Assembly (NCBI RefSeq): GCF_006740045.1
Contig: NZ_AP019749.1
Span: 1,631,001-1,695,000, forward strand
Direction of reading: 5' to 3'
Source: Comamonas terrigena NBRC 13299
GTDB lineage: Bacteria; Pseudomonadota; Gammaproteobacteria; Burkholderiales; Burkholderiaceae_C
Length of the DNA stretch: 64,000 nt
Shown: in pieces, positions 43,745-51,187 of the stretch
How positions within the stretch are numbered: position 1 is the stretch's first letter
Layout of the letters: each line of letters starts with the position of its first letter
The notes under the pieces: model-generated
What the model saw: the letters and a program-made list of their open reading frames with translations, nothing else
Databases searched by the model: none
Told to the model about the DNA's origin: nothing
Made by a program: the position numbers and the translations under genes

Positions 43745-44677
43745 TCAGAAGTACCCATCCTTTTTGCGCTTTTCCATCGATGCCTCGCTGGTCTTGTCGT
43801 CCATGCGGGTGGCACCGCGCTCGCTCACATCGGCGGCCAGGGTTTCGACCACGATGTCGGCGGCCGTGGCGGCCGTGCTCTCCACGGGGCAGGTGCAGGT
43901 GATGTCACCCACAGTGCGAAAGCGCACATCGCGCTGCACCACCTGCTCGCCATCCTTGGGCGGCGTCAGCGGCGTGACGGGCACCAGCAGACCCTTGCGC
44001 TCCACCACATCGCGCTGGTGCGTGTAGTAGAGGCTGGGCAGGGCGATCTGTTCGCGGTCGATGTACTGCCACACATCCAGCTCGGTCCAGTTGCTGATGG
44101 GGAAGACGCGGAAATGCTCCCCCTGTGCAATGCGGGTGTTGAACAGCGTCCACAGCTCGGGGCGCTGGGCCTTGGGCTGCCATTGGCCAAAGCTGTCGCG
44201 GTGGCTGAAGATGCGTTCCTTGGCACGGGCTTTTTCTTCGTCGCGGCGGGCACCGCCAATCAGCGCGTCAAAGCGGAATTCCTCGATCGCTTCGAGCAGC
44301 GTGACCGACTGGTGCACGTTGCGCGATTCGCCGGGGTGGGCCAGGCGCACCGTGCCGCGGGCCATGGAGTCTTCCACGCTGCGCACGATCAGCTCGGCGC
44401 CCAGTTCCTGGGCACGGAAATCGCGGAAATCGGTCACTTCCGGGAAGTTGTGGCCGGTGTCGATCATCAGCAGCGGATAAGGGATGCGGCCCGCACCAAA
44501 GGCCTTTTCCGCGCAGCGCAGCATGACCAGCGAATCCTTGCCGCCCGAAAACAGCAGGGCGGGGCGTTCAAAAGCGGCAGCCACTTCACGCAGGATGAAG
44601 ATGGTTTCCTCTTCCAGCGCATCCAGGTGGCGGTTGCTGAGGTGGCTCAGCACGGAAGTATCCACACGGGCGTTCAT
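43745..44677 (-). CDS. cysD: Sulfate adenylyltransferase subunit 2
   Basis: Catalytic N-type ATP pyrophosphatase subunit of ATP sulfurylase (310 residues). The PP-loop is LLFSGGKDSLVML (about residues 40-52); other marks are LMIDTGHNFPEVTDFRD, IGGARRDEEKARAKER and FPISNWTELDVWQYI. The C-terminus carries the usual SEASMEKRKKDGYF. The start at 44677 is the first methionine with homology; 30 upstream in-frame residues are non-coding. It follows cysH by 65 bp. Confidence 0.95.
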   Translation of the reverse strand: MNARVDTSVLSHLSNRHLDALEEETIFILREVAAAFERPALLFSGGKDSLVMLRCAEKAFGAGRIPYPLLMIDTGHNFPEVTDFRDFRAQELGAELIVRSVEDSMARGTVRLAHPGESRNVHQSVTLLEAIEEFRFDALIGGARRDEEKARAKERIFSHRDSFGQWQPKAQRPELWTLFNTRIAQGEHFRVFPISNWTELDVWQYIDREQIALPSLYYTHQRDVVERKGLLVPVTPLTPPKDGEQVVQRDVRFRTVGDITCTCPVESTAATAADIVVETLAADVSERGATRMDDKTSEASMEKRKKDGYF

Positions 44678-44742
44678 AAATACACTTTCAAGCGAAACAG
44701 GTCTCTGGCGCTGACGCAGCAAGCGCCAGAAGCCAATGTTTT

Positions 44743-45378
44743 TCAGTGGGCGATGTGCAGGCCGCACTCGCGGTTGTCTTCGCCCTTGGTGGGGTCCACG
44801 TAGTCGAAGTTGTTGGGCAGGCCATGCTGTTCGCAGTATTCGTACAGGTCCTTGGACGACCAGTGCAGCAGCGGCGCCACCTTGATCAACCCGTCGGGGT
44901 TGATGCTCACGGGATCCATCTGGGCCCGCACGGCGGTGTCGGTGGCGCGCAGCGCGGTGAACCAGACCTTGGGCGCGGTCTCGCGCAGGGCGCGGGCAAA
45001 GGGCTCCAGCTTCACTTCTTCGGTGAAGGCAGCATGGCGGGGATCATCCAGCGCCGGCGTGGCGCCTTCCACGGCTTCGCGGTGGGCGCGGGAGCGGCGC
45101 GGCAGGTAGATCTTCAGATTCAGATTCAGCTGCTTGGTGACCGCATCGGCGAACTGGTAGGTGGCTTCGGTGTTGTAGCCGTTGTCCATCCACACCACGG
45201 GGACGCCGGGCTGGGCCTGGGCGACCAGGTGCAGGATCACGGCCTCGAACGGGCGGAAGTTGGTGGTGACGATGGTGGGCTGGTTCAAACCCACGGCCCA
45301 GCGCACCAGGGCCTGGGCGTCACGGCCCAGCTCGGTGTTGATGCGGGCCAGATCCAGAGCGGGGGCGAGCTGGCTCAT
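44743..45378 (-). CDS. cysH: Phosphoadenylyl-sulfate reductase-like CysH
   Basis: Thioredoxin- or glutaredoxin-dependent reductase giving sulfite (211 residues). The catalytic C-terminal ECGLH (Cys205) is present and followed by IAH. The paired Cys-Cys and Cys-x-x-Cys motifs that hold a 4Fe-4S cluster in APS reductases are absent; the only other cysteine is Cys182. That points to PAPS specificity, yet the loop GYLSVGDTH seen in E. coli CysH is replaced by FDYVDPTKGED, so it is an unusual member. It overlaps the DUF934 gene by four bases and precedes cysD. Confidence 0.88.
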   Translation of the reverse strand: MSQLAPALDLARINTELGRDAQALVRWAVGLNQPTIVTTNFRPFEAVILHLVAQAQPGVPVVWMDNGYNTEATYQFADAVTKQLNLNLKIYLPRRSRAHREAVEGATPALDDPRHAAFTEEVKLEPFARALRETAPKVWFTALRATDTAVRAQMDPVSINPDGLIKVAPLLHWSSKDLYEYCEQHGLPNNFDYVDPTKGEDNRECGLHIAH

Positions 45379-45761
45379 GCTTGCTCCTCGGCGAAATGGG
45401 GCTTGGTGTGCACGGCATCGGCCTGGTAGTAGCCGCCAAAGCGCTCGAACTGGCGCTGGGCATCGGCCGCATCCACGTCTGCACGCAGCACGGCAGAGCT
45501 GAAGCCGGTGCGCTCCATCTGCACCAGCTGGTCGATCAGCACATCGCCGGTGGCGCGGATGTCGCCGGAAAAGCCACGGCGGCGGCGCAGCAGATAGGCC
45601 TGGCTGAAGGCGCGGCCATCGGTGAAGTTGGGGAAATGCAGGTCAACCTGGGTGATGCCGTCCAGATTGGCTTCCAGGGCATTCGCATCATTGGCCAGCA
45701 CCAGCACGCTGGTGTCGCCTTCGGCGGGGCCGGCGTAGGCGGAGTGGGTCAGGATTTGCAT
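45375..45761 (-). CDS. DUF934 protein associated with sulfite reduction
   Basis: A 128-residue protein of the DUF934 family, regularly found beside cysI in proteobacteria. The hallmark is FTDGRAFSQAYLLRRRRGFSGDIRATGDVLIDQL (about residues 46-79). It has no predicted membrane segment or cofactor motif and its biochemical role is unproven. It begins 27 bp after cysI and overlaps cysH by four bases (ATGA), so it is an integral member of the operon. Confidence 0.9.
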   Translation of the reverse strand: MQILTHSAYAGPAEGDTSVLVLANDANALEANLDGITQVDLHFPNFTDGRAFSQAYLLRRRRGFSGDIRATGDVLIDQLVQMERTGFSSAVLRADVDAADAQRQFERFGGYYQADAVHTKPHFAEEQA

Positions 45762-45788
45762 AGGGGTTCCTTGTTCTTGTTCTGGCGC

Positions 45789-47573
45789 TCAGGCTGCCGC
45801 TTCTTCCTCTTCGGCAGCGGGGTGGCGCGCGGCCTTGCCGGCTTCCTTGAACGGGTCCAGGCCAATGCGGCGCACGGCATCGATGAAATGCTCGCCGGGC
45901 TGGCGCAGGTTGCGGTAGGTGGTCAGGACAGCTTCCAGCACGTCGGGCACCTCGGCGGCACTGAACGAGGGGCCGATCACCTTGCCGGCCACGGCTTCGC
46001 CCGACAGGCTGGAGCCGTCCGAGCCGCCCAGCGTGACCTGGTACCACTCCTTGCCATCCTTGTCGACGCCCAGAATGCCGATGTGGCCGCTGTGGTGGTG
46101 GCCGCAGCTGTTGATGCAGCCGCTGATGTGCAGGTCGATCTCGCCGATGTCGTCCAGCTCGTCGAGGTCCTGGTAGCGCTGTGTGATGGCTTCGGCAATC
46201 GGCAGGCTGCGGGCATTGGCCAGAGCGCAGAAGTCGCCGCCGGGGCAGGCGATCATGTCGGTCAGCAGCGCCACGTTGGTGCTGGCCAGACCCAGGGAGC
46301 GGGCCGCCTGCCACAGCGCGTGCAGCTGGCTGACCTGGACCCAGGGCAGCATCACGTTCTGGTCGTGGGTCACGCGGGCTTCGCCGGCAGAGAAGCGGTC
46401 CACCAGCTGGGCCAGGGCATCCAGCTGGTCGCTGGTGGCATCGCCGGGGGCCTGGCCGGTGCGCTTGAAGGACAGCGTCACGGCGCGCAGGCCGGCCAGC
46501 TTGTGGGCGTGGACGTTGCGGCTGATCCAGCGCGCAAAAGCGGGCTCCTGCGCGGCCTGGGCAATCAGGGTCTGTTCATCGGCTGCCGCGTCGGCCACGG
46601 CGGGCAGTGCGGGCGTGGTGAACATGGCAGCCACGCGGTCGAATTCGGCCTGGGGCACGGTGTGGGGGCCACCGTCGACTTCCACGATCTGGCGGAATTC
46701 CTCTTCCACCGCATCGATATAAGCCTGGCCTTCGGCCTTGACCAGAATCTTGATGCGGGCCTTGTACTTGTTGTCACGGCGTCCCAGCTCGTTGTAGACG
46801 CGGACGATGGCCTCGATGTAGTTCATGATCTGGTTCCAGGGCAGGAACTCACGGATCACCGTGCCGATCACCGGCGTGCGGCCCATGCCGCCACCCACAA
46901 AGACCCGGAAGCCCACTTCGCCGGCTGCGTTCTTGAGCACATGCAGGCCCACATCGTGCCAGCCGGTGGCAGCACGGTCTTCGGCGGCTCCGGTGATGGC
47001 GATCTTGAACTTGCGCGGCAGGAAGGCGAACTCCGGATGCAGCGTGGTCCACTGGCGCAGAATTTCTGCGTAGGGGCGGGGGTCGACCACCTCGTCGGGC
47101 GCAATGCCGGCCAGCGCATCGGTGGTGGTGTTGCGGATGCAGTTGCCGCTGGTCTGGATGCCGTGCAGGTTCACGGAAGCCAGCAGGTCCATCACATCGG
47201 CGGCCTTGGACAGCGGAATCCAGTTGAACTGCACATTGGTGCGCGTGGTGAAGTGGGCGCAGTGCGTGGGCAGGAAGGTCGTGCCCAGCTTGCCCTGGCC
47301 TTCCATGGCGGCCTTGAACACGGCGGCTTCGGGTTCGTCGTACTCGCGGGCGACGCGGGCCAGCACGCGGATCTGGTCGGAATTGATTTCCCCATAGGGC
47401 ACGGCCACACGCAGCATGGGGGCGTAGCGCTGCACGTACCAGCCGTTTTGCAGGCGCAGCGGGCGGAAGTCATCTTCCGGGAGCTTGCCGCTTTGCCAGC
47501 GCTCCAGCTGGTCTCGGAACTGGTCAGCGCGCTGCTGGACGAAGGCTTTGTCGAAGTCGGTGTATTGGTACAT
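45789..47573 (-). CDS. cysI: Sulfite reductase hemoprotein (CysI-type nitrite/sulfite reductase)
   Basis: Sirohaem and 4Fe-4S enzyme that reduces sulfite to sulfide (594 residues). Two ferredoxin-like half domains are visible, with HFTTRTNVQFNWI in the first repeat. The cluster ligands are in ACPGGDFCALAN (Cys-x5-Cys) and GCINSCGHHHSGHIGI (Cys-x3-Cys). The Pseudomonas-type length and the absence of cysJ suggest electrons come from ferredoxin or another reductase rather than a CysJ flavoprotein. First gene of the cysI-DUF934-H-D-N run. The last residues are acidic and alanine-rich. Confidence 0.93.
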   Translation of the reverse strand: MYQYTDFDKAFVQQRADQFRDQLERWQSGKLPEDDFRPLRLQNGWYVQRYAPMLRVAVPYGEINSDQIRVLARVAREYDEPEAAVFKAAMEGQGKLGTTFLPTHCAHFTTRTNVQFNWIPLSKAADVMDLLASVNLHGIQTSGNCIRNTTTDALAGIAPDEVVDPRPYAEILRQWTTLHPEFAFLPRKFKIAITGAAEDRAATGWHDVGLHVLKNAAGEVGFRVFVGGGMGRTPVIGTVIREFLPWNQIMNYIEAIVRVYNELGRRDNKYKARIKILVKAEGQAYIDAVEEEFRQIVEVDGGPHTVPQAEFDRVAAMFTTPALPAVADAAADEQTLIAQAAQEPAFARWISRNVHAHKLAGLRAVTLSFKRTGQAPGDATSDQLDALAQLVDRFSAGEARVTHDQNVMLPWVQVSQLHALWQAARSLGLASTNVALLTDMIACPGGDFCALANARSLPIAEAITQRYQDLDELDDIGEIDLHISGCINSCGHHHSGHIGILGVDKDGKEWYQVTLGGSDGSSLSGEAVAGKVIGPSFSAAEVPDVLEAVLTTYRNLRQPGEHFIDAVRRIGLDPFKEAGKAARHPAAEEEEAAA

Positions 47574-47633
47574 GGCTACGGTGCTTGCGTGGGGGGCACG
47601 GGCCGTGCATGCGATGCCGGCCTGACTCTATGG

Positions 47634-47720
47634 GGCCGCACTGTAGAGAAAGCTTATATGGAAACAAACTATTGTTTTTTCCTTCATGTATATCTGTTTG
47701 TGTATATAGAACTGTCATGC
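47634..47720 (-). promoter_or_regulatory. AT-rich promoter region of the cysI operon
   Basis: This interval upstream of cysI is strikingly AT-rich compared with its flanks, with TATATAC, TTGTTT and ATATAAG stretches on the minus strand. CysB-type activators bind such AT-rich sites, so it is the probable CysB region. No exact CysB consensus can be claimed. Confidence 0.45.
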
Positions 47721-47747
47721 ACGCTGACTAGCGCTGACAGGCGGTGC

Positions 47748-47771
47748 AAAAAAGCCCGCGCAAGGCGGGCT
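47748..47771 (-). terminator. Terminator after the membrane protein gene
   Basis: On the minus strand AGCCCGC, a five-base loop and GCGGGCT are followed by six T. It lies about 115 bp past the stop at 47886 and shields the cys promoter from read-through; the gap 47772-47885 shows no gene. Confidence 0.75.
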
Positions 47772-47885
47772 GGATGGGCCAAGTAGGGCTTCAGGCGGCC
47801 TGCATGTGCCAGCCAACTGGATACGGACGGTCAAGACGACCGGACAAGGCGAAAGCCCGGCGTGCCGATTGGTGCCGGCCGGCGC

Positions 47886-48251
47886 TCAGAACGGCTTGGC
47901 GCCCATGATGGCGGCCGTGGCCAGCAGAAACACCAGTTGCAGCACCAGCACCAGGCGGCGTGTGCTGGGGTTGGGCGCCGTCAGCAGCCGCTTGGCAACG
48001 CCGCAGCACACGCCGTGCACCACGTACAGGATCAGGCCGATGTAGGGATACATCATCTGCTGCCAGGGGCCGACAAAGGTGACGGCCAGGCCGGTGAGCG
48101 CAGCCAGGCCGCCAAAGACCCGGGTGAAGCCATAGCTGAGCGTGGCCTTGCGTGCGGGCAGTGCCTTCCAGGCCAGTGCAGTGAACAGCAGGGCGCACAG
48201 CAGGGTCAGCACGGCCAGCAGCATGTGGGAATGTTTGAGAGCGATGTACAT
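47886..48251 (-). CDS. Four-span membrane protein, possibly SirB-like
   Basis: A 121-residue integral membrane protein with about four helices. It opens MYIALKHSHMLLAVLTLLCALLFTAL, where the KHSHM histidine pattern and overall layout resemble the SirB family; the similarity is partial. It lies between the cys cluster and an Lrp regulator and is transcribed toward cysI, with its own terminator. Role unknown. Confidence 0.65.
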   Translation of the reverse strand: MYIALKHSHMLLAVLTLLCALLFTALAWKALPARKATLSYGFTRVFGGLAALTGLAVTFVGPWQQMMYPYIGLILYVVHGVCCGVAKRLLTAPNPSTRRLVLVLQLVFLLATAAIMGAKPF

Positions 48252-48356
48252 GGGGTGATACGGTGTGGAAGTTCTTATGAAAACAGGAGCTTGCTGTGCA
48301 CTGTTGGTATGGTTCTGCAGACTATTTTGCGTGGAAAAAATGCTTGCAGCTGCCAG

Positions 48357-48824
48357 TCAGCTATCTGTGGGCGGTGCTGCGGCGGCGCTGGCCGTGGTGC
48401 GCAGCGTCTCCAGGTGGATGCTGGTTTCGGAGTGGCTGATGCCCTTGATCAGGCGGATGCGCTCCAGCGCCCGCGCCAGTTCGGGCAGGGTGGCCACCTG
48501 CAGCTCGGCCAGCAGGTCCCACTGGCCGTTGGTGGCGTGCAGGGCCTGCACGGCGGGTTCGCCCAGCAAGGTGGCGGTCACCCTGCGTGCGTCATTGCCT
48601 TCGATGGCAATGCTCATCCAGGCCTGCAGTCCGCCGGTCTCGGCTTCGGGTTTGAGGCGCAGCGTGTAGCCCACGATCACGCCTTCGTCTTCCAGGCGGC
48701 GCAAACGGTTGGTCACGGTGCCGCGCGACACCTGCAGCCGCGCGGCCAAGGTGGCCACGCTTTCACGGGCGTTGTGGCGCAGCAGGGCAATCAGGCGCTG
48801 GTCGATCTGATCCAGATTGAACAT
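48357..48824 (-). CDS. Lrp/AsnC-family transcriptional regulator
   Basis: DNA-binding regulator of 155 residues with an N-terminal winged helix-turn-helix (LDQIDQRLIALLRHNARESVATLAARLQVSRGTVTNRLRRLEDEGVIVGY) and a C-terminal ligand-binding RAM/AsnC domain (about 68-140). It is divergent from ornithine cyclodeaminase and arginase with a 141-bp shared upstream region that holds phased T-tracts, so it probably controls arginine or ornithine catabolism. The start at 48824 is set by family homology. The C-terminal ASAAAAPPTDS tail is extra. Confidence 0.92.
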   Translation of the reverse strand: MFNLDQIDQRLIALLRHNARESVATLAARLQVSRGTVTNRLRRLEDEGVIVGYTLRLKPEAETGGLQAWMSIAIEGNDARRVTATLLGEPAVQALHATNGQWDLLAELQVATLPELARALERIRLIKGISHSETSIHLETLRTTASAAAAPPTDS

Positions 48825-48842
48825 AGTGGCAACGATGGCTGT

Positions 48843-48888
48843 CGATATGGCAGATTTTTGCCGATTTTGAACAGTTTTTGGCGATATG
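48843..48888. promoter_or_regulatory. Candidate Lrp-type operator with phased T-tracts
   Basis: Between the regulator and ornithine cyclodeaminase, two direct CGATATG repeats (48843-48849 and 48882-48888) enclose three T-tracts at 48855-48859, 48865-48868 and 48875-48879, spaced exactly 10 bp. Such helical phasing bends DNA and is common where Lrp-family octamers wrap promoters. Assignment to this regulator is by position. Confidence 0.5.
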
Positions 48889-48965
48889 AATTGCCGCTGG
48901 CCTGTGTCACGCTCATGCCATCTCTTCCGCGCACCCTGGGTGCTGCTTTGCCGGAGGCAATTTTC

Positions 48966-50099
48966 ATGACTGCACTGACCGCTGTACACCGCCTGCCGAG
49001 CGCCCAGGTACACACCGACTTCCTGAGCGCCACCGATGCCGCGCGCCTGGTGGCGCGCGTCGGCGTGGTCGAATGCGTGCGCCGCATCACCCAAGCGCTG
49101 GAGGCCGACTTCGGCCGCTGGAACGACTTTGACAAGACCGCACGCACGGCAGCCCATTCCGCGCAGGGTGTGATCGAACTCATGCCCGTGGCCGATGCGC
49201 ACGATTACGCCTTCAAATACGTCAACGGCCACCCCGTCAACACCCAGCACGGCCTGCCCACGGTGATGGCTTTTGGCGCGCTGGCCGATGTGGCCACCGG
49301 CATGCCGCGCTTTGTCAGCGAACTGACGCTGACCACGGCCTTGCGCACCGCCGCCACCTCGGTCATGGTAGCGCGCACGCTGGCCCGGCCTGGCAGCCAC
49401 CGCATGGCATTGATCGGCAACGGCGCCCAAAGCGAATTCCAGGCCTTGGCGTTTATCGATCAATTGGGGGTGCGTGAACTGCGGCTGTTCGATGTGGACC
49501 GTGCCGCCAGCGCCAAGCTGCAGCGCAACCTGGCACCGTTTGCGGCCCTGTATGGGGTCGAGGTGCAGATGGTGGACAGCGTGCATGCGGCCGTGCAGGG
49601 CGCCGATGTGGTCACCACCGTCACCGCCGACAAGCGCAATGCCGTGGTGCTGGACGCCAGCGCACTGGCGCCGGGCATGCACATCAACGCCGTGGGCGGG
49701 GACTGCCCCGGCAAGACCGAGCTGGATGCCGAGGTGCTGGCACGCAGCAGCGTCTTTGTCGAATATGAACCCCAGACCCGGCTGGAGGGTGAGCTGCAGC
49801 AGATGCCGGCCGACTTTGCCGTGACCGAGTTCTGGCGGGTGCTGAGCGGCGCGGCGCCCGGCCGGGTGTCGGATGCCCAGATCACCCTGTTTGATTCCGT
49901 GGGCTTTGCGCTGGAAGATTATTCCGCCCTGCGCACCATGCAGGCGCTGGGCCGGGAGGCGGGGCTGCTGTCGCGCATCGAGCTGGTGCCCACGCTGGCA
50001 GATCCCAAGGATTTGTTTGCCCTGCTGCACCAGGGTGAGGATATGCACCAGGCAACGCTGCCCTCCGTGGAGCGCGCGGCCTGGCACAAAGTGGCGTGA
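48966..50099 (+). CDS. Ornithine cyclodeaminase
   Basis: Converts L-ornithine to L-proline and ammonia using bound NAD+. The 377-residue protein belongs to the OCD/mu-crystallin family, of the longer proteobacterial form: YVNGHPVNTQHGLPTVMAFGALADVATGMPRFVSELTLTTALRTAATS carries the substrate lysine/arginine region. The Rossmann part includes MALIGNGAQSEFQALAF (about residues 137-153), and INAVGGDCPGKTELD has the catalytic aspartate. GGAGG lies nine bases before ATG 48966. It is followed by arginase two bases after the stop, so the pair makes an arginine-to-proline route. Confidence 0.93.
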   Translation: MTALTAVHRLPSAQVHTDFLSATDAARLVARVGVVECVRRITQALEADFGRWNDFDKTARTAAHSAQGVIELMPVADAHDYAFKYVNGHPVNTQHGLPTVMAFGALADVATGMPRFVSELTLTTALRTAATSVMVARTLARPGSHRMALIGNGAQSEFQALAFIDQLGVRELRLFDVDRAASAKLQRNLAPFAALYGVEVQMVDSVHAAVQGADVVTTVTADKRNAVVLDASALAPGMHINAVGGDCPGKTELDAEVLARSSVFVEYEPQTRLEGELQQMPADFAVTEFWRVLSGAAPGRVSDAQITLFDSVGFALEDYSALRTMQALGREAGLLSRIELVPTLADPKDLFALLHQGEDMHQATLPSVERAAWHKVA

Positions 50100-50101
50100 G
50101 G

Positions 50102-51064
50102 ATGGAAATGCTTCAGAAAGACGAGTTGGCCGTGCAGGTGCACCAGGCCGTGACGCTGATCGGTGTGCCCACGGACGTGGGCGCGGGGCGCCTGGGTGCT
50201 GCCATGGGGCCGGATGCCCTGCGCGTGGCCCAGCTGGGCCCGGCCTTGGCGCATTTTGGCGTGGATGTGCAGGACATCGGCAACCTGGCCGGCCCGCCCA
50301 ATCCGCGCGGTGCACGCGATGCGCAAGGCCTGCGCAACTATGCCGAATGCCAGGCCTGGAACCAGGCCACGCACGACACCGTGCTGGCGCAGCTGCAGGC
50401 TGGGCGCATGCCCATCATGCTGGGCGGCGACCACACGCTGGCCACCGGTTCCATCAGCGCCGTGGCGCGCTACTGCCGTATGGCGGGCAAGCGCCTGCGC
50501 GTGCTGTGGCTGGATGCCCATGCCGACTGCAACCTGCCCGACATCAGCCCTACCGGCAATCTGCACGGCATGCCCGTGGCCAGCCTGTGCGGTCACGGTC
50601 CGGCTCCGCTGGCCGGCATGGCCGGCTTCACGCCCGCGCTGCAGGGGCCAGACATCTGCCAGATCGGCCTGCGCAGCGTGGACGAGGTGGAAAAACGCAT
50701 GATCCAGCGCCTGGGTCTGGAAGTGTTCGATATGCGTGCCATTGACGAGCAAGGCATGCGTGCCGTGATGCAGCAGGCCCTGGCCGGGCTGGAAGGGCCT
50801 GAAGGCGACGATGTGCACCTGCACCTGAGCTTTGATGTGGACTTTCTGGACCCCGATATCGCTCCCGGCACCGGCACCACCGTGCGCGGCGGGCCGAACT
50901 ACCGCGAAGCCCAGCTGTGCATGGAAATGATTGCCGACACCGGCCGCCTGGCATCGCTGGACATTGTGGAGTTGAACCCGGCTCTGGACATCCGCAACCA
51001 GACGGCCGAGCTGGTGGTGGATCTGGTGGAAAGCCTGTTCGGCAAGAGCACGCTGGTGCGCTAG
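50102..51064 (+). CDS. rocF: Arginase
   Basis: Manganese enzyme that hydrolyses arginine to ornithine and urea (320 residues). The three metal-binding signatures are intact: GGDHTLATGSI (about residues 108-118), WLDAHADCNLP (about 135-145) and SFDVDFLDPDIAPG (about 241-254). TPGTG-like ending is seen as GTGTTVRGG. The ATG at 50102 lies two bases after the cyclodeaminase stop; a GTG at 50096 overlapping it is possible but less likely. It supplies ornithine to the preceding gene's product. Agmatinase is excluded by the overall arginase-type pattern, with modest certainty. Confidence 0.93.
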   Translation: MEMLQKDELAVQVHQAVTLIGVPTDVGAGRLGAAMGPDALRVAQLGPALAHFGVDVQDIGNLAGPPNPRGARDAQGLRNYAECQAWNQATHDTVLAQLQAGRMPIMLGGDHTLATGSISAVARYCRMAGKRLRVLWLDAHADCNLPDISPTGNLHGMPVASLCGHGPAPLAGMAGFTPALQGPDICQIGLRSVDEVEKRMIQRLGLEVFDMRAIDEQGMRAVMQQALAGLEGPEGDDVHLHLSFDVDFLDPDIAPGTGTTVRGGPNYREAQLCMEMIADTGRLASLDIVELNPALDIRNQTAELVVDLVESLFGKSTLVR

Positions 51065-51187
51065 TGCGAAGCAGCCCGGGCTGACGTGGTTCCGCTCCGT
51101 CGCCCCATCCCGTCTCACCATCTGCGTTCCGGCATTCCCGGTGCGCTGCCGCAGGACGCCGTAGCGGCGTCCTTGCATCTGTGCTGC

